Of a stretch of 64,000 bases of DNA, positions 8,173 to 16,738 are shown piece after piece. The notes under the pieces were generated by a model. The model did no database searches. It was not told where the DNA came from and was given only the letters and a program-made list of their open reading frames with translations. Position 1 is the stretch's first letter; each line of letters starts with the position of its first letter. The DNA is from Deltaproteobacteria bacterium (lineage in GTDB: Bacteria > Myxococcota_A > UBA9160 > UBA6930): positions 124,001 to 188,000 of the forward strand of contig VGRF01000003.1 of the NCBI GenBank assembly GCA_016875395.1, written 5' to 3'. Both the position numbers and the translations under genes were made by a program.

Positions 8173-8627
8173 CGCAGGATCCGCGTCGTCTTCTCGCGCA
8201 CGACGAGCTCGCCGTTCGGGCGGCGCACTTCCATCACGATCTCGTAGAAGATCAGCGCGCCGGAGCGCCCCGCCTTCTCGTAGAGGTTCGTGAGCGTGCG
8301 CGTCGCGATCAGCTCGTCGCCGGCGCGGATCTCGCCGTGGTATTCGATGTCGAGTCCGCCGGCCATGCCGCGCTCGAGCGGCAGCTTCGGCAGGAGCGAG
8401 TCGCCGGCGACACCATCCGGTGTCAGCCCCTCGCGCTCGACCACGGGCCAGAACAGCGGCACGTGGAACAGCGGCGGCGCGACATCGCCGTCGAGGTACT
8501 TGCGCTGCGTCTGCCCGCTCGCGATCGCGTACTTGCGGATGTCGCGCCGCGTCGCGATCTGGCGATCCGGCGGCGCCTGCTTGCCGATGTTCCGCAACAA
8601 CTCGGGCGTGAGGAGGGGCGCGCTCAT
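8169..8627 (-). CDS. FAS1-like dehydratase/MaoC hotdog protein, N-terminal-half type
   Basis: A 152-residue hotdog protein of the FAS1-like dehydratase (MaoC_dehydrat_N) type. Visible signatures are RRDIRKYAIASGQTQ, then LPLERGMAGGLDIEYHGEI and GDELIATRTLTNLYEKAGRS. Proteins of this half usually supply substrate binding to a catalytic partner, here the next gene, with which it overlaps by four bases. Together they would hydrate a 2-enoyl-CoA. The ATG also overlaps the stop of the acyl-CoA synthetase, so the operon is continuous. Good family support; specificity unknown. Confidence 0.82.
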   Translation of the reverse strand: MSAPLLTPELLRNIGKQAPPDRQIATRRDIRKYAIASGQTQRKYLDGDVAPPLFHVPLFWPVVEREGLTPDGVAGDSLLPKLPLERGMAGGLDIEYHGEIRAGDELIATRTLTNLYEKAGRSGALIFYEIVMEVRRPNGELVVREKTTRILR

Positions 8628-10177
8628 ACCTGCCGCGATCTCCCGCTCCAGTGCGGATCGCGCAGATCGCGCTTCAGGATCTTGCCCGTGGGCGACTTCG
8701 GCAGCGCGTCCACGAACTCGACGCTGCGCGGCTTCATGTACGACGCGAGGTGCTGCTTCGCGGTGTCGATGATCTCCTGCGCGGTCGCGGTGCGGCCGGG
8801 CTTCAGCACCACGACCGCCTTCACCGCCTCGCCCCACTCCTCGTCGGGCACGCCGATCACCGCGGCTTCGAGCACCGCGTCGTGCTTGTGGATCGCGGCC
8901 TCGACCTGCGTCGAATAGATGTTCTCGCCGCCCGAGATGATCATGTCCTTCGCGCGGTCCACGATGAACACGTATCCCTCGGCGTCCCAGTACGCGACAT
9001 CGCCCGTGCGCATCCAGCCGTTGCGGAAGGTCTCGGCAGTGAGCTCGGGCTTGCGCCAGTAGCCGAGCATGTTCGCCTCGCTGCGAATCGCGATCTCGCC
9101 CGGCGTCACGCCGTCGCGCGGAACCGCGCGGCCCTTCTCGTCCTGCACTTCCACGGTCGTCACGAAACCTTGTCGCCCACACGAGCTGAGTCGTTCCGGG
9201 TGATCACCGCGAATCGCGCGCGCGTGATCTTCCTGCGAGAGGAAGGTCATGGTCATGCCTTCCGTCTGGCCGTAGCCCTGGATCAGCGTGCACGGGAACG
9301 ACTCGAGCGCGGCCTTCACGACCGTCGCCGGCATCGGGCCACCGCCGTACTGGATGTTGCGCAGGCTCGAAAGGTCGTACGACGAGAAGCCCGGCACGGC
9401 CATCATCCAGTTGAGCATGGTTGTTATGCCGAGCAGCGCCGAGACGCGCTCAGCCTGGATCACTTCGAGCGCCTGCTTCGCCTCGAAGTTCACGAGCACG
9501 ACGGGACAGCCGTGCGCCATGTAGTTCATCGCGAGCGCGACGGGGATGTGAAACATCTGGCCCGTGAGCATGTAGACGTCGCTCGGCACGACGCGCTCGG
9601 CGACGGTCTGGTTGAGCATGCCCATGAACAGCGTCTTGTGGGAATGCAGCGCGCCCTTCGAGATGCCCGTGGTGCCGCCGGTGTAGAGGATCAGCGTGGG
9701 ATCGTCGCCGCCAGTCACTCCGGAAGCCGCGGGCTCGTCGTCGCTGCCGCTCGCGACGAGCGCATCGAAGCTGCCGTCGCTCGCGGCGCCGAACTCCGCC
9801 CACAGCTTCACGTCGAGCGCGCGCTGCAGCTCGGCGCGCTCCTTCGCGAACTCCGCCGAAGTCACGATCGCGCTCGGGTCGCCGTCGCGCAGGATGCGCT
9901 CCATCTCCGGCACCCCGAGCCGCCAGTTCAGCGGCTGCGCGATGAAGCCCGCACGCGCGCAGGCGTAGTAGATCTCGAAGTACTCGATGCTGTTCTTCGC
10001 GAGCACCGCGACGCGCTCGCCCTTCGCGAGGCCGCGCGCCGTGAGCGCGTTCGCGAGCTTCCTCACGCGCGCGTCGAGCTCGCCGAACGAGACGCGGCGG
10101 CCGGTCGGAACGTCCACGATCGCGGGGCGCCCCGGAGCGAGGCCTGCCCACTTCGCGGTGATTTTCCCGATGTTCAT
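8624..10177 (-). CDS. AMP-forming acyl-CoA synthetase
   Basis: A 517-residue ANL-superfamily enzyme. The AMP-binding loop LILYTGGTTGISKGALHSHK spans about residues 162-181. Further motifs are GYGQTEGMTM, the hinge region YVFIVDRAKDMIISGGENIY and the C-terminal PKSPTGKILKRDLRD with its catalytic Lys. It activates a carboxylic acid to its CoA thioester with ATP in the cytoplasm. As first gene of the operon it would feed the two hydratases and the thiolase/DUF35 pair downstream. The likely substrate is a hydrophobic, perhaps side-chain, acid; this is inferred from neighbours only. Confidence 0.93.
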   Translation of the reverse strand: MNIGKITAKWAGLAPGRPAIVDVPTGRRVSFGELDARVRKLANALTARGLAKGERVAVLAKNSIEYFEIYYACARAGFIAQPLNWRLGVPEMERILRDGDPSAIVTSAEFAKERAELQRALDVKLWAEFGAASDGSFDALVASGSDDEPAASGVTGGDDPTLILYTGGTTGISKGALHSHKTLFMGMLNQTVAERVVPSDVYMLTGQMFHIPVALAMNYMAHGCPVVLVNFEAKQALEVIQAERVSALLGITTMLNWMMAVPGFSSYDLSSLRNIQYGGGPMPATVVKAALESFPCTLIQGYGQTEGMTMTFLSQEDHARAIRGDHPERLSSCGRQGFVTTVEVQDEKGRAVPRDGVTPGEIAIRSEANMLGYWRKPELTAETFRNGWMRTGDVAYWDAEGYVFIVDRAKDMIISGGENIYSTQVEAAIHKHDAVLEAAVIGVPDEEWGEAVKAVVVLKPGRTATAQEIIDTAKQHLASYMKPRSVEFVDALPKSPTGKILKRDLRDPHWSGRSRQV

Positions 10178-10265
10178 GCTCGTTGACTCCGCTGCTTCCG
10201 CATCGACTCCGCTCGGCTCCGCCTCGCTGCGCGCTTCGCTTGCGCCGCGATCGAAGCGGCCCGGG

Positions 10266-10685
10266 TCAATACGCCATGTCGAGATCGATGCGGCGCTCGA
10301 CGATCACCCAGCGACCGCCCTGGTTGCGAACGCGGTCGCGATAGAGCCCGCTCGTCACGAGCCGGATCGCGCCGTTCTCCACCGAGGTCAGCGTGAGGTT
10401 CGACACGAGCGAGACCTCGCCGCCCTGCTCCGCCACGACCATCGTGTTCGTCGTGACGTGGCGGCGCTTGTCCTTCTGCGCCGCCATCGAGTCGCGCATC
10501 AGGCCCAGGACCTCGTCGCGCCCATCGAAGCGAACCGGGCGCGTGCCGCCGGCGATCTCGAGCACGAGCGACGCGTTCGGCGCGAAGCACGCCTCGAGCA
10601 TCGCGAGGTCGCGCTCGTCGAGCGCGTAGGCGGAGCGCGCGAGCAGCTCGTTGATCTCGAGCTTCGTCGCCGCGTCGATCGCCAT
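10266..10685 (-). CDS. SnoaL/NTF2-like nuclear-transport-factor-2 family protein
   Basis: A 139-residue cone-fold protein. The start ATKLEINELLARSAYALDERD and the end RDRVRNQGGRWVIVERRID are typical of the SnoaL_4 subgroup. Members include dehydratases, isomerases and small hydroxylase subunits that work on steroid- and polyketide-like molecules; many have no known function. The ATG follows a GGAGAG site. It lies 88 bases upstream of the acyl-CoA synthetase and may be the leader gene of that operon. A strong hairpin separates it from the TonB receptor gene. Two further NTF2-like genes occur at 18.6 and 54.4 kb. Confidence 0.8.
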   Translation of the reverse strand: MAIDAATKLEINELLARSAYALDERDLAMLEACFAPNASLVLEIAGGTRPVRFDGRDEVLGLMRDSMAAQKDKRRHVTTNTMVVAEQGGEVSLVSNLTLTSVENGAIRLVTSGLYRDRVRNQGGRWVIVERRIDLDMAY

Positions 10686-10702
10686 CCCACTCTCCTCGTG
10701 AA

Positions 10703-10735
10703 ACGGGCCGTGAGCGGAGTGCGCTCACGGCCCGT
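10703..10735 (-). terminator. intrinsic-type terminator after the TonB receptor gene
   Basis: A perfect 14-base inverted repeat (ACGGGCCGTGAGCG and its complement) with a 5-base loop (GAGTG). On the minus strand it is followed by TTT. It lies 21 bases past the stop of the TonB receptor and just before the NTF2-like gene, so it would end receptor transcription. The U-run is short, so efficiency is uncertain. Confidence 0.7.
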
Positions 10736-10756
10736 GCGTTCAGTGCACGCGACGCA

Positions 10757-13198
10757 TCAATCGTCGGCGCGGAACTTCACGCCGAGCTCGATGCCGAACG
10801 CGCGCGGCTCGCCGTAGTAGGACATCGTCCAGAGCGCGCCCACGGGCAGCTCGCCCACGCGATAGATCTCGTCCGTGAGGTTGCGTCCGTACACGCGCGC
10901 GAAGTAGCGGTCCTCCGCGTCGGTGAAGGAGATGCTCGCGTTGAGCAGCGTGCGGCGATCCGTGATGCCGTCGAGATCCGGGCGGAACTGGTTCGCGTTG
11001 TAGACGAACGGCGCCTCGTCTTCCCAGTCGACGCCGACGCTGTAGCGCATCTCGCCCGAGCCGAGTGCGTGGTGAACGATGATGTCGCCCGCGGCCTGCA
11101 GCGGCACCGAGCGGTTCACGTCGCGATCCGAGAGATCGATGTCGACGTCGCCGTCGAAGTCCGTGTCCGCCTCGAACTTCTTGTAGTCGCTCTCGATCCA
11201 GCCGAAGTTGCCGCGCAGGTCGAGCCAATCGGTGAGCATCGCGTTCCATTCGAGCTCGATGCCGCCTGCGGTCACCTCGGCGGCGTTGAAGAAGCGCGTC
11301 TCCTGGAACGTGCCGAAGTCCGCGACGAGGTCGCGCTGCGCGTCGCTGTACTTCACGTAGAAGCCAGCGGCGTTGATGCGCAAACGGTTGTCGAGCAGAT
11401 CGAGCTTCACGCCTACCTCGAAGGAGTCCGCCTTCTCTGGATCGGTCGGCGCTGCCGCCAACGGCGTGATCGCCACGCCCGTCGTGCCGGTCTGGTCGTT
11501 GTAAGCGCCGCTCTTGAAGCCATGCGCGTACGTGAAGTACGTGTAGATGCCGTTCTCGAAGTCGTAAGCGAGCGTCACACGCCCGGTCGGCTCGCCCCAC
11601 TGCTCGCGGTCGCGAACGACGCCGGTCGGGAAGCGGTCGAAGTCCGCCGCGGCGAGCGGAGTACCGAGATCGGACAGGGTCGGATTCCCGTCGAGCAGGA
11701 ACACGAACACCTGGTTCCGGCCCGCCCAGCGCTTGCGCTCGTTGGTCCAGCGAAAGCCGCCGGACAAGGAGAGCTGGTCCGTGAGGTTGAACGTGGTGTC
11801 GAAGAACAGCGCCCAGTTCTCCGCCTTCTGCTTGTTGCAGAGGATCTGAGGATTGTTGTCGAAGAAGGTCGGGTCTCCGAAGAACGCGGAGCCGAGGCCT
11901 AACAAGTCGAGGAAGCCGAGCACCTGCAGCACGCAGAACTCGGTCTCGTCGTTCTGATAGAAGAAGCCGCCGACGAAGTCGCCGCGCAGGCCGAGCAGGT
12001 TCTCGAAGCCTCCGTTCAGGCGGAGCTCTTGCTGGAACGTCTTGCGGTCGTCGTCGCGCGTGGCGTCGAACAGCGAGTTCGGGCCGACTTCGCCGGTGTA
12101 CGTCGAGGGCAGCCGGGAATCCTGCTTGCGGTAGCCCGTGACCGAATGGAGCTGATACTCGCCGATGTCCCAGTCGAGGTTCAGGTAGTAGCCGTTCACG
12201 TCGACGCGGTGACCCTTCGACATGTTGAGCAAGAGGCCATCGCGATCGGTCGTCGCGGCGTGCTTGATCGGGTTGCCCGAGTCGCGCGTGAGGCCGAACG
12301 CGTTCCAGAGGAAGCCCGAGCCCGGCTTCGTGCCGTTCGCGACGGGCGGCGAGTCGCTCGAGTCGTCGAGCAGCTCGTAGGTGAACACGCCTCGGAAATT
12401 CTCGCTGGGCTCGAAGAGCAGCTTCACGCGGCCCGTGAACACGTCGTCACCACCGGCGTCCTTGCCGTTGCCCTGTCCGGTCGTGCCGTTCGCGGGGTGC
12501 AGTGGATCGAACGAAGTGACGGGGCCGTACTCGGCGCCCAGCTCGTAGAACCCGTCGGAGTCGATGAACGCGCCGGACGCCCGCAGCGCGAACATCTCGC
12601 CGAGCGGGATGTTTGCGGCGAAGCGCTCCTCGAAGCGGCCGAAGCTCGCGATGCGTTGCTGGAACTCGAAGCCCCACTCGCCGAGCACGGGGCGCTTCGT
12701 GCGCACGTTCACCATGCCGCCCGTCGTGTTCTTGCCGAACAGCGTGCCCTGCGGGCCGCGCAGCACTTCGATCTGCTCGATGTCGAAGAGGTCGAGCGCC
12801 TGCGTCTGGATGTGCGGGATCACGAAGTCATCGACCGCCACGCCGACGTGCGCGTCGGCGTAGACGATGATCGAGGTCTGACCGACGCCGCGCATCGCGA
12901 AGGCCGCGGCGTTGAAGCCGGCGGGCTTACCGGTGGAGAAGTTCGGCACGAGGCTCGCGATGTCGCCGAGGTCGTTCGTGACGAGCTCACCGACCGTTGC
13001 GTCGTTGATCGCGGTGACGGCGACGGGCGTGGTCTGCACGTCGGTGGCGTCGCGACGCGTCGCGATCACCGTGATGGTCTCGAGGCCTTCCTCGTCGCCA
13101 GGTGCGGCGGGCGCCTGCGCCAAGAGCGGCTGCGCGGCGAGCGCGGTCGCGAGAGCCAGTGCGCGCGACGGGCGCGCGGCGAGCGAACGAATCTTCAT
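10757..13198 (-). CDS. TonB-dependent outer-membrane receptor
   Basis: An 813-residue receptor. A signal peptide (ALALATALAAQPLLAQA) is followed by a TonB-box-like ETITVIA and the plug domain, with FAMRGVGQTSIIVYADAHVG and VLRGPQGTLFGKNTTGG. The barrel then runs to the aromatic end GIELGVKFRADD. The gene is full length for the iron-complex/unknown-substrate receptors found in oligotrophs that degrade complex organics. It imports a bulky ligand across the outer membrane with energy from TonB. The neighbours (luciferase-like monooxygenases, a second receptor) suggest an organic substrate and not iron, which is inference. A terminator follows it. Confidence 0.93.
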   Translation of the reverse strand: MKIRSLAARPSRALALATALAAQPLLAQAPAAPGDEEGLETITVIATRRDATDVQTTPVAVTAINDATVGELVTNDLGDIASLVPNFSTGKPAGFNAAAFAMRGVGQTSIIVYADAHVGVAVDDFVIPHIQTQALDLFDIEQIEVLRGPQGTLFGKNTTGGMVNVRTKRPVLGEWGFEFQQRIASFGRFEERFAANIPLGEMFALRASGAFIDSDGFYELGAEYGPVTSFDPLHPANGTTGQGNGKDAGGDDVFTGRVKLLFEPSENFRGVFTYELLDDSSDSPPVANGTKPGSGFLWNAFGLTRDSGNPIKHAATTDRDGLLLNMSKGHRVDVNGYYLNLDWDIGEYQLHSVTGYRKQDSRLPSTYTGEVGPNSLFDATRDDDRKTFQQELRLNGGFENLLGLRGDFVGGFFYQNDETEFCVLQVLGFLDLLGLGSAFFGDPTFFDNNPQILCNKQKAENWALFFDTTFNLTDQLSLSGGFRWTNERKRWAGRNQVFVFLLDGNPTLSDLGTPLAAADFDRFPTGVVRDREQWGEPTGRVTLAYDFENGIYTYFTYAHGFKSGAYNDQTGTTGVAITPLAAAPTDPEKADSFEVGVKLDLLDNRLRINAAGFYVKYSDAQRDLVADFGTFQETRFFNAAEVTAGGIELEWNAMLTDWLDLRGNFGWIESDYKKFEADTDFDGDVDIDLSDRDVNRSVPLQAAGDIIVHHALGSGEMRYSVGVDWEDEAPFVYNANQFRPDLDGITDRRTLLNASISFTDAEDRYFARVYGRNLTDEIYRVGELPVGALWTMSYYGEPRAFGIELGVKFRADD

Positions 13199-13225
13199 CG
13201 TGGTCCCACGGTGAAGTGCGAAACG

Positions 13226-13264
13226 AAAAAGGCCGCGATCGATAACAACTCGATCAGCGAGGCC
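13226..13264 (-). terminator. intrinsic terminator after the first LLM gene
   Basis: On the minus strand an imperfect stem (GGCCTCGCTGATCGA pairing with TCGATCGCGGCC) is followed directly by TTTTT. The stop codon of the upstream LLM gene lies inside the 5' arm. It separates the LLM gene from the TonB receptor, which therefore probably has its own promoter in the 55-base gap. Confidence 0.65.
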
Positions 13265-14327
13265 GCCAGGAGTGCAGCTCGGGCAGCACCTTGGTCGCGA
13301 ACAGGCGCATGCTCTTCTCCGCCTGCTCGCCGGTGAGGCCGCCGTAGCTGACCTGGATCGTGAGATCGAAGTCGCCGAGCACCTTCCGGCGCGCGTCCAT
13401 CTTGTCGAGGATCTGCTGCGGCGTGCCGAACGTGTTGATCTCGGCGAAGCCTTGCGCGGCGGCTTCGAGCCCGGTGTTGCGCAGGCCCTCGGCGTTGTTC
13501 GCGTAGTCGCCGTACCCCTTCATGTCCTTGAAGTGCGTGCCGGCCATGTCGTAGTGCTCCATGACCGTGAGGTAGTAGTTGGCCATGTGCTTGCGAGCGA
13601 GCTTCTCGGCGAGCTCGGCGCTCTCGTCGCAGGCGAGGAAGTCGACACACACGGGCGGCGGCGCCGGCTTGTTGTGGTGCTCGGCGAAGAGCGTTCGGTA
13701 GCGCTGGAAGTGTGGCGCCATCTCGGCCCACGGCTTCTGCGCGAAGCTCATCATCTGCGCGCCGAGTCGCGCGACGATCGGCACCGAATCCGAAGACATG
13801 CCCACCGCGGCGAAGCGTCCCTTCCAGCTCGCGTACGGCCGCGGGCGCACCTCGACGCGGCGCTGCTTGAAGTACTTCCCGTCGGCCTCGACGATGCCGG
13901 TCTCGAGCCCGCGGATCGTGATCTCCGCCGCCTCGTCGAAGCGATCGCGCGCCTCGTTCATGTCGACGCCGAAGATGTCGTACTCGCGCTTGGCGAGGCC
14001 GCGTCCGATGCCGTAGATCGCGCGGCCCTTGCAGAGGTGATCGAGCGCGATCATGCGCTCCACCACGCGCAGCGGGCGCGCGTGCCAGGGCAGGATCACC
14101 GCGCCCGTGAGCAGCTTGATGCGCTCGGTCTTCGCCGCCATGTACGCGAGGAACTGCGTGTTGTCCGGGCTCATCGCGTAGTTGAAGAAGTGATGCTCGA
14201 CGGCGCCGAGCGTGTCGAAGCCGAGCGGCTCCGCCATGCAGGCGAGGCGGATGTCGCGCTCCCAGGCCTCGCGGTCCGAGATCGTGTCGCGAAAGTTCTG
14301 GAAGACCATGAGCAGGCCGACGTTCAT
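13254..14327 (-). CDS. LLM-class flavin-dependent monooxygenase (luciferase-like)
   Basis: A 357-residue bacterial-luciferase-fold TIM barrel. Typical features are LGFDTLGAVEHHFFNYAMSP, LTGAVILPWHARPLRVVERM and GRAIYGIGRGLAKREYDIFGVD. Such enzymes use FMNH2 or F420 to oxygenate or reduce organic substrates. The motif set resembles that of alkanal- and terpenoid-oxidising members; the substrate is unknown. The gene sits between two TonB receptor genes on the same strand, and its product may act on what they import. A terminator overlaps its stop codon. Confidence 0.9.
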   Translation of the reverse strand: MNVGLLMVFQNFRDTISDREAWERDIRLACMAEPLGFDTLGAVEHHFFNYAMSPDNTQFLAYMAAKTERIKLLTGAVILPWHARPLRVVERMIALDHLCKGRAIYGIGRGLAKREYDIFGVDMNEARDRFDEAAEITIRGLETGIVEADGKYFKQRRVEVRPRPYASWKGRFAAVGMSSDSVPIVARLGAQMMSFAQKPWAEMAPHFQRYRTLFAEHHNKPAPPPVCVDFLACDESAELAEKLARKHMANYYLTVMEHYDMAGTHFKDMKGYGDYANNAEGLRNTGLEAAAQGFAEINTFGTPQQILDKMDARRKVLGDFDLTIQVSYGGLTGEQAEKSMRLFATKVLPELHSWRPR

Positions 14328-14368
14328 CGCGATTCTCCTAGTGGCTCTCCGAGGCGCCGCGGCGGTGA

Positions 14369-16651
14369 CTAGAACGCTTGCACGATGCGGATGCCGTATG
14401 CACGAGGCGGGCGCGTGGTCGCGTACGTCCACAAGCCGGCGAACGTGACGCTGGTCCCGACGTCGTACGCCTGCGACCACGAGTGGTCGTCGTTCAAGTT
14501 GAGCCCCCACACGCTGAACGTGGTGTCGTTCCAGCGGTAGCTGAGCGACGCGTCGAGCACGTGGTGCGACGGATTGTGGCTCTGCGGCGAGTTGAGGAAC
14601 GTGAGCTCCTGATCGCCGATGTAGCGCCAATCCATCTGCGCCGTGAACGTGCCGCCGAGCGCCTCGAGCGTGTAGGTCGGCGACAGCGTGAACGTCACCG
14701 GCGGCGCGCGGCGCAGCTCGAGGTCCGAGAGATCGGTGAGCGTGACCGGGTCGATCAGCTTCTCGTACTCCGCCTCGAGAATGCCGAGGTTGGCTGCGAT
14801 CGAGAGCTGCTCGGTGATGTAAGCGGCGAGGTCGAGCTCGAAGCCATACACGCGCGCCTTCGCGGCGTTCACGACCAGCGTCTGCTGGCCGGTGCCGCCA
14901 CCGGTCGGAACGCTCTGCTCCTCCTGCTTGTCGTCGTACTTCATGTAGAAGACGGAGCCGTTCATGCGCAGGCGCGAGTCGAACCACTCGCTCTTCCAGC
15001 CCAGCTCGAAGTTGTCGACGGTCTCGGGGTCGTACGGGATCGAGGCAGCGGCATAGGTGCCGGGACGGCCGTTGAAGCCGCCCGCGCGGAAGCCGCGCGA
15101 GTAGAGGAAGTAGAACATCAGGTCGTCGTTCAGCTGGTAGCGAAGGCCCACCTTGGGCGTGAACTCGTCCCAAGACTCCTCGAACGGATTGTCGAGGCTG
15201 CCCTTGGTCGCGAGCTGCGGCATCAGCACGTCGATCAGGCCACTGCTCTTCTCGTCGTTCGTGTAACGCAGGCCGAGCGTGGCGGAGAGCGAGTCCGTGA
15301 TCTGGTAGTCGCCCTCGAAGAAGAGGGCCCACGACTTGGTGTCCTGCTCCACCGTCTGGTCGACCGTGAGCACGGTGCCCGGCGGCAGACCGAACAAGAA
15401 ATCACCGAAGCCGATGTAGCTCGTCAGATCGATGCGGTAGTCCGAGTTCCAGACGTACACGCCGCCCGTGACGTTGAGGCGCTCGCCGCCGTAGTTGAGG
15501 CGCAGCTCGTGGCTCTGCTGGTTCCACTCCGCGGGGCGATCCGTGTGGTAGAGCGTGCGCGCGGTGCCGTCCCAGTCCTGGAACACTTCCTCTTCGGTGC
15601 GGAACTCGCCGAACACGTACTCGAGCGAGAAGTCCTCGTTGATGTCCCAGCTCACGTTCGCGATGTGCAGATCCGTGTTGAAGAACGACTGGTACGGATC
15701 GTCGCCGTTCTGGAGAACGTCGTAGCGGTTTCCGGACTGCGGAGTGCGCAGGCCCGCGGCGCACTCCGAGTAGAAGAAGCACCAGACCTGCCCAGGCTGC
15801 GCGAGGTTCTGCACGGTGTTCGCGTCTTGATCCTGCCAGGTGCGGTCGTAGCGGTAGTAGATCTCGAGGTTCTCAGTCGGGCGGAACAGGATGCTCGGGC
15901 TGACGGAGCCGTACTTCACGTCGCCGACTTCACGGTCGAGCGTGAGGTTGTCGAACCAGCCGTCGGTGCGGCGCAGTGCGCCGCCGAGCTTCACGGCGAG
16001 CTTGTCGCCGAGCGGAACTTCGAAATAGCCGTCGAGCTGGCGATCCGAGTGGTTGCCGTAGCCTGCGCGCACTTCGCCGCCCCACTCCTCGAGGCTGGGT
16101 TTTCCGCGCGTGATGTTGATGACGCCGCCGATCGAGTTGCGCCCGAACAGCGTGCCCTGCGGACCGCGCAGCACTTCGACGCTCTGCAGGTCGAGCGCCC
16201 GCAGCATCGCGCCCGAGTTCACGCCGATGAACACGCCGTCGACCACCACGCCCACGGTGGGATCGAAGTTCTTCTCGACGTCGGTCGTGCCGACGCCGCG
16301 GATCGAGATCGCCGCGGGGCTCCCGGGCCCTTGCTGGATGTCGTCGACGATCAGGTTCGGCGCCGTGTTCGCGAGGTTCTGGAGGTCGATGTCGGATCGC
16401 CGCGCCAACTCCTCGCGCCCAATCGCGCTGACCGCGGACCCAAGGTCCTGGAGATTCTCTTCGCGCTTGCGGGCGGTCACGATGATCTCTTCGAGCATCG
16501 AGTCGTCCTGCGCCTGCGCGGGTGCTGCCGCTGGACCGGCCGCGGGCGGCGGGGTCGCGGGCTCCTGTGCCGTGGCGATCGTCGCCGCCAACGAAATGCC
16601 GAGCCCGAAGGCGAGCCGTCGCAAGTCGGTCACCGCGTTCATGGTGCGCAT
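14369..16651 (-). CDS. TonB-dependent outer-membrane receptor
   Basis: A 760-residue receptor with signal peptide (LAFGLGISLAATIATAQ) and a Pro/Ala-rich linker. A TonB box (EEIIVTA) leads into the plug (ISIRGVGTTDVEKNFDPTVG, VEVLRGPQGTLFGRNSIGG) and a long beta barrel ending in PPRAYGIRIVQAF. It differs clearly in sequence from the receptor at 10.8-13.2 kb, so this is not a recent tandem duplication. An ATG three codons downstream is an alternative start. It lies between two LLM genes on the same strand. Import of a hydrophobic growth substrate is inferred from these neighbours. Confidence 0.93.
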   Translation of the reverse strand: MRTMNAVTDLRRLAFGLGISLAATIATAQEPATPPPAAGPAAAPAQAQDDSMLEEIIVTARKREENLQDLGSAVSAIGREELARRSDIDLQNLANTAPNLIVDDIQQGPGSPAAISIRGVGTTDVEKNFDPTVGVVVDGVFIGVNSGAMLRALDLQSVEVLRGPQGTLFGRNSIGGVINITRGKPSLEEWGGEVRAGYGNHSDRQLDGYFEVPLGDKLAVKLGGALRRTDGWFDNLTLDREVGDVKYGSVSPSILFRPTENLEIYYRYDRTWQDQDANTVQNLAQPGQVWCFFYSECAAGLRTPQSGNRYDVLQNGDDPYQSFFNTDLHIANVSWDINEDFSLEYVFGEFRTEEEVFQDWDGTARTLYHTDRPAEWNQQSHELRLNYGGERLNVTGGVYVWNSDYRIDLTSYIGFGDFLFGLPPGTVLTVDQTVEQDTKSWALFFEGDYQITDSLSATLGLRYTNDEKSSGLIDVLMPQLATKGSLDNPFEESWDEFTPKVGLRYQLNDDLMFYFLYSRGFRAGGFNGRPGTYAAASIPYDPETVDNFELGWKSEWFDSRLRMNGSVFYMKYDDKQEEQSVPTGGGTGQQTLVVNAAKARVYGFELDLAAYITEQLSIAANLGILEAEYEKLIDPVTLTDLSDLELRRAPPVTFTLSPTYTLEALGGTFTAQMDWRYIGDQELTFLNSPQSHNPSHHVLDASLSYRWNDTTFSVWGLNLNDDHSWSQAYDVGTSVTFAGLWTYATTRPPRAYGIRIVQAF

Positions 16652-16738
16652 TCGTTCACCTCGCTCATTCCCGGATGGGGTTAGGGTGTGGACTATGCGT
16701 TGAACGAGTTTAACCCACGCGAAGGCGAATCCTGACGT

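Noticed and set aside
10178-10265. Short repeated ACTCCGCT-type words in the gap before the acyl-CoA synthetase
   Set aside because: Imperfect, only two or three copies, and not found elsewhere; no clear repeat.
14378-16684. A long plus-strand open frame (768 codons) opposite the second TonB receptor
   Set aside because: It is rich in Arg, Val, Ala and Asp without motifs and lies exactly antisense to a clear receptor gene; such frames are common in very G+C-rich coding DNA.
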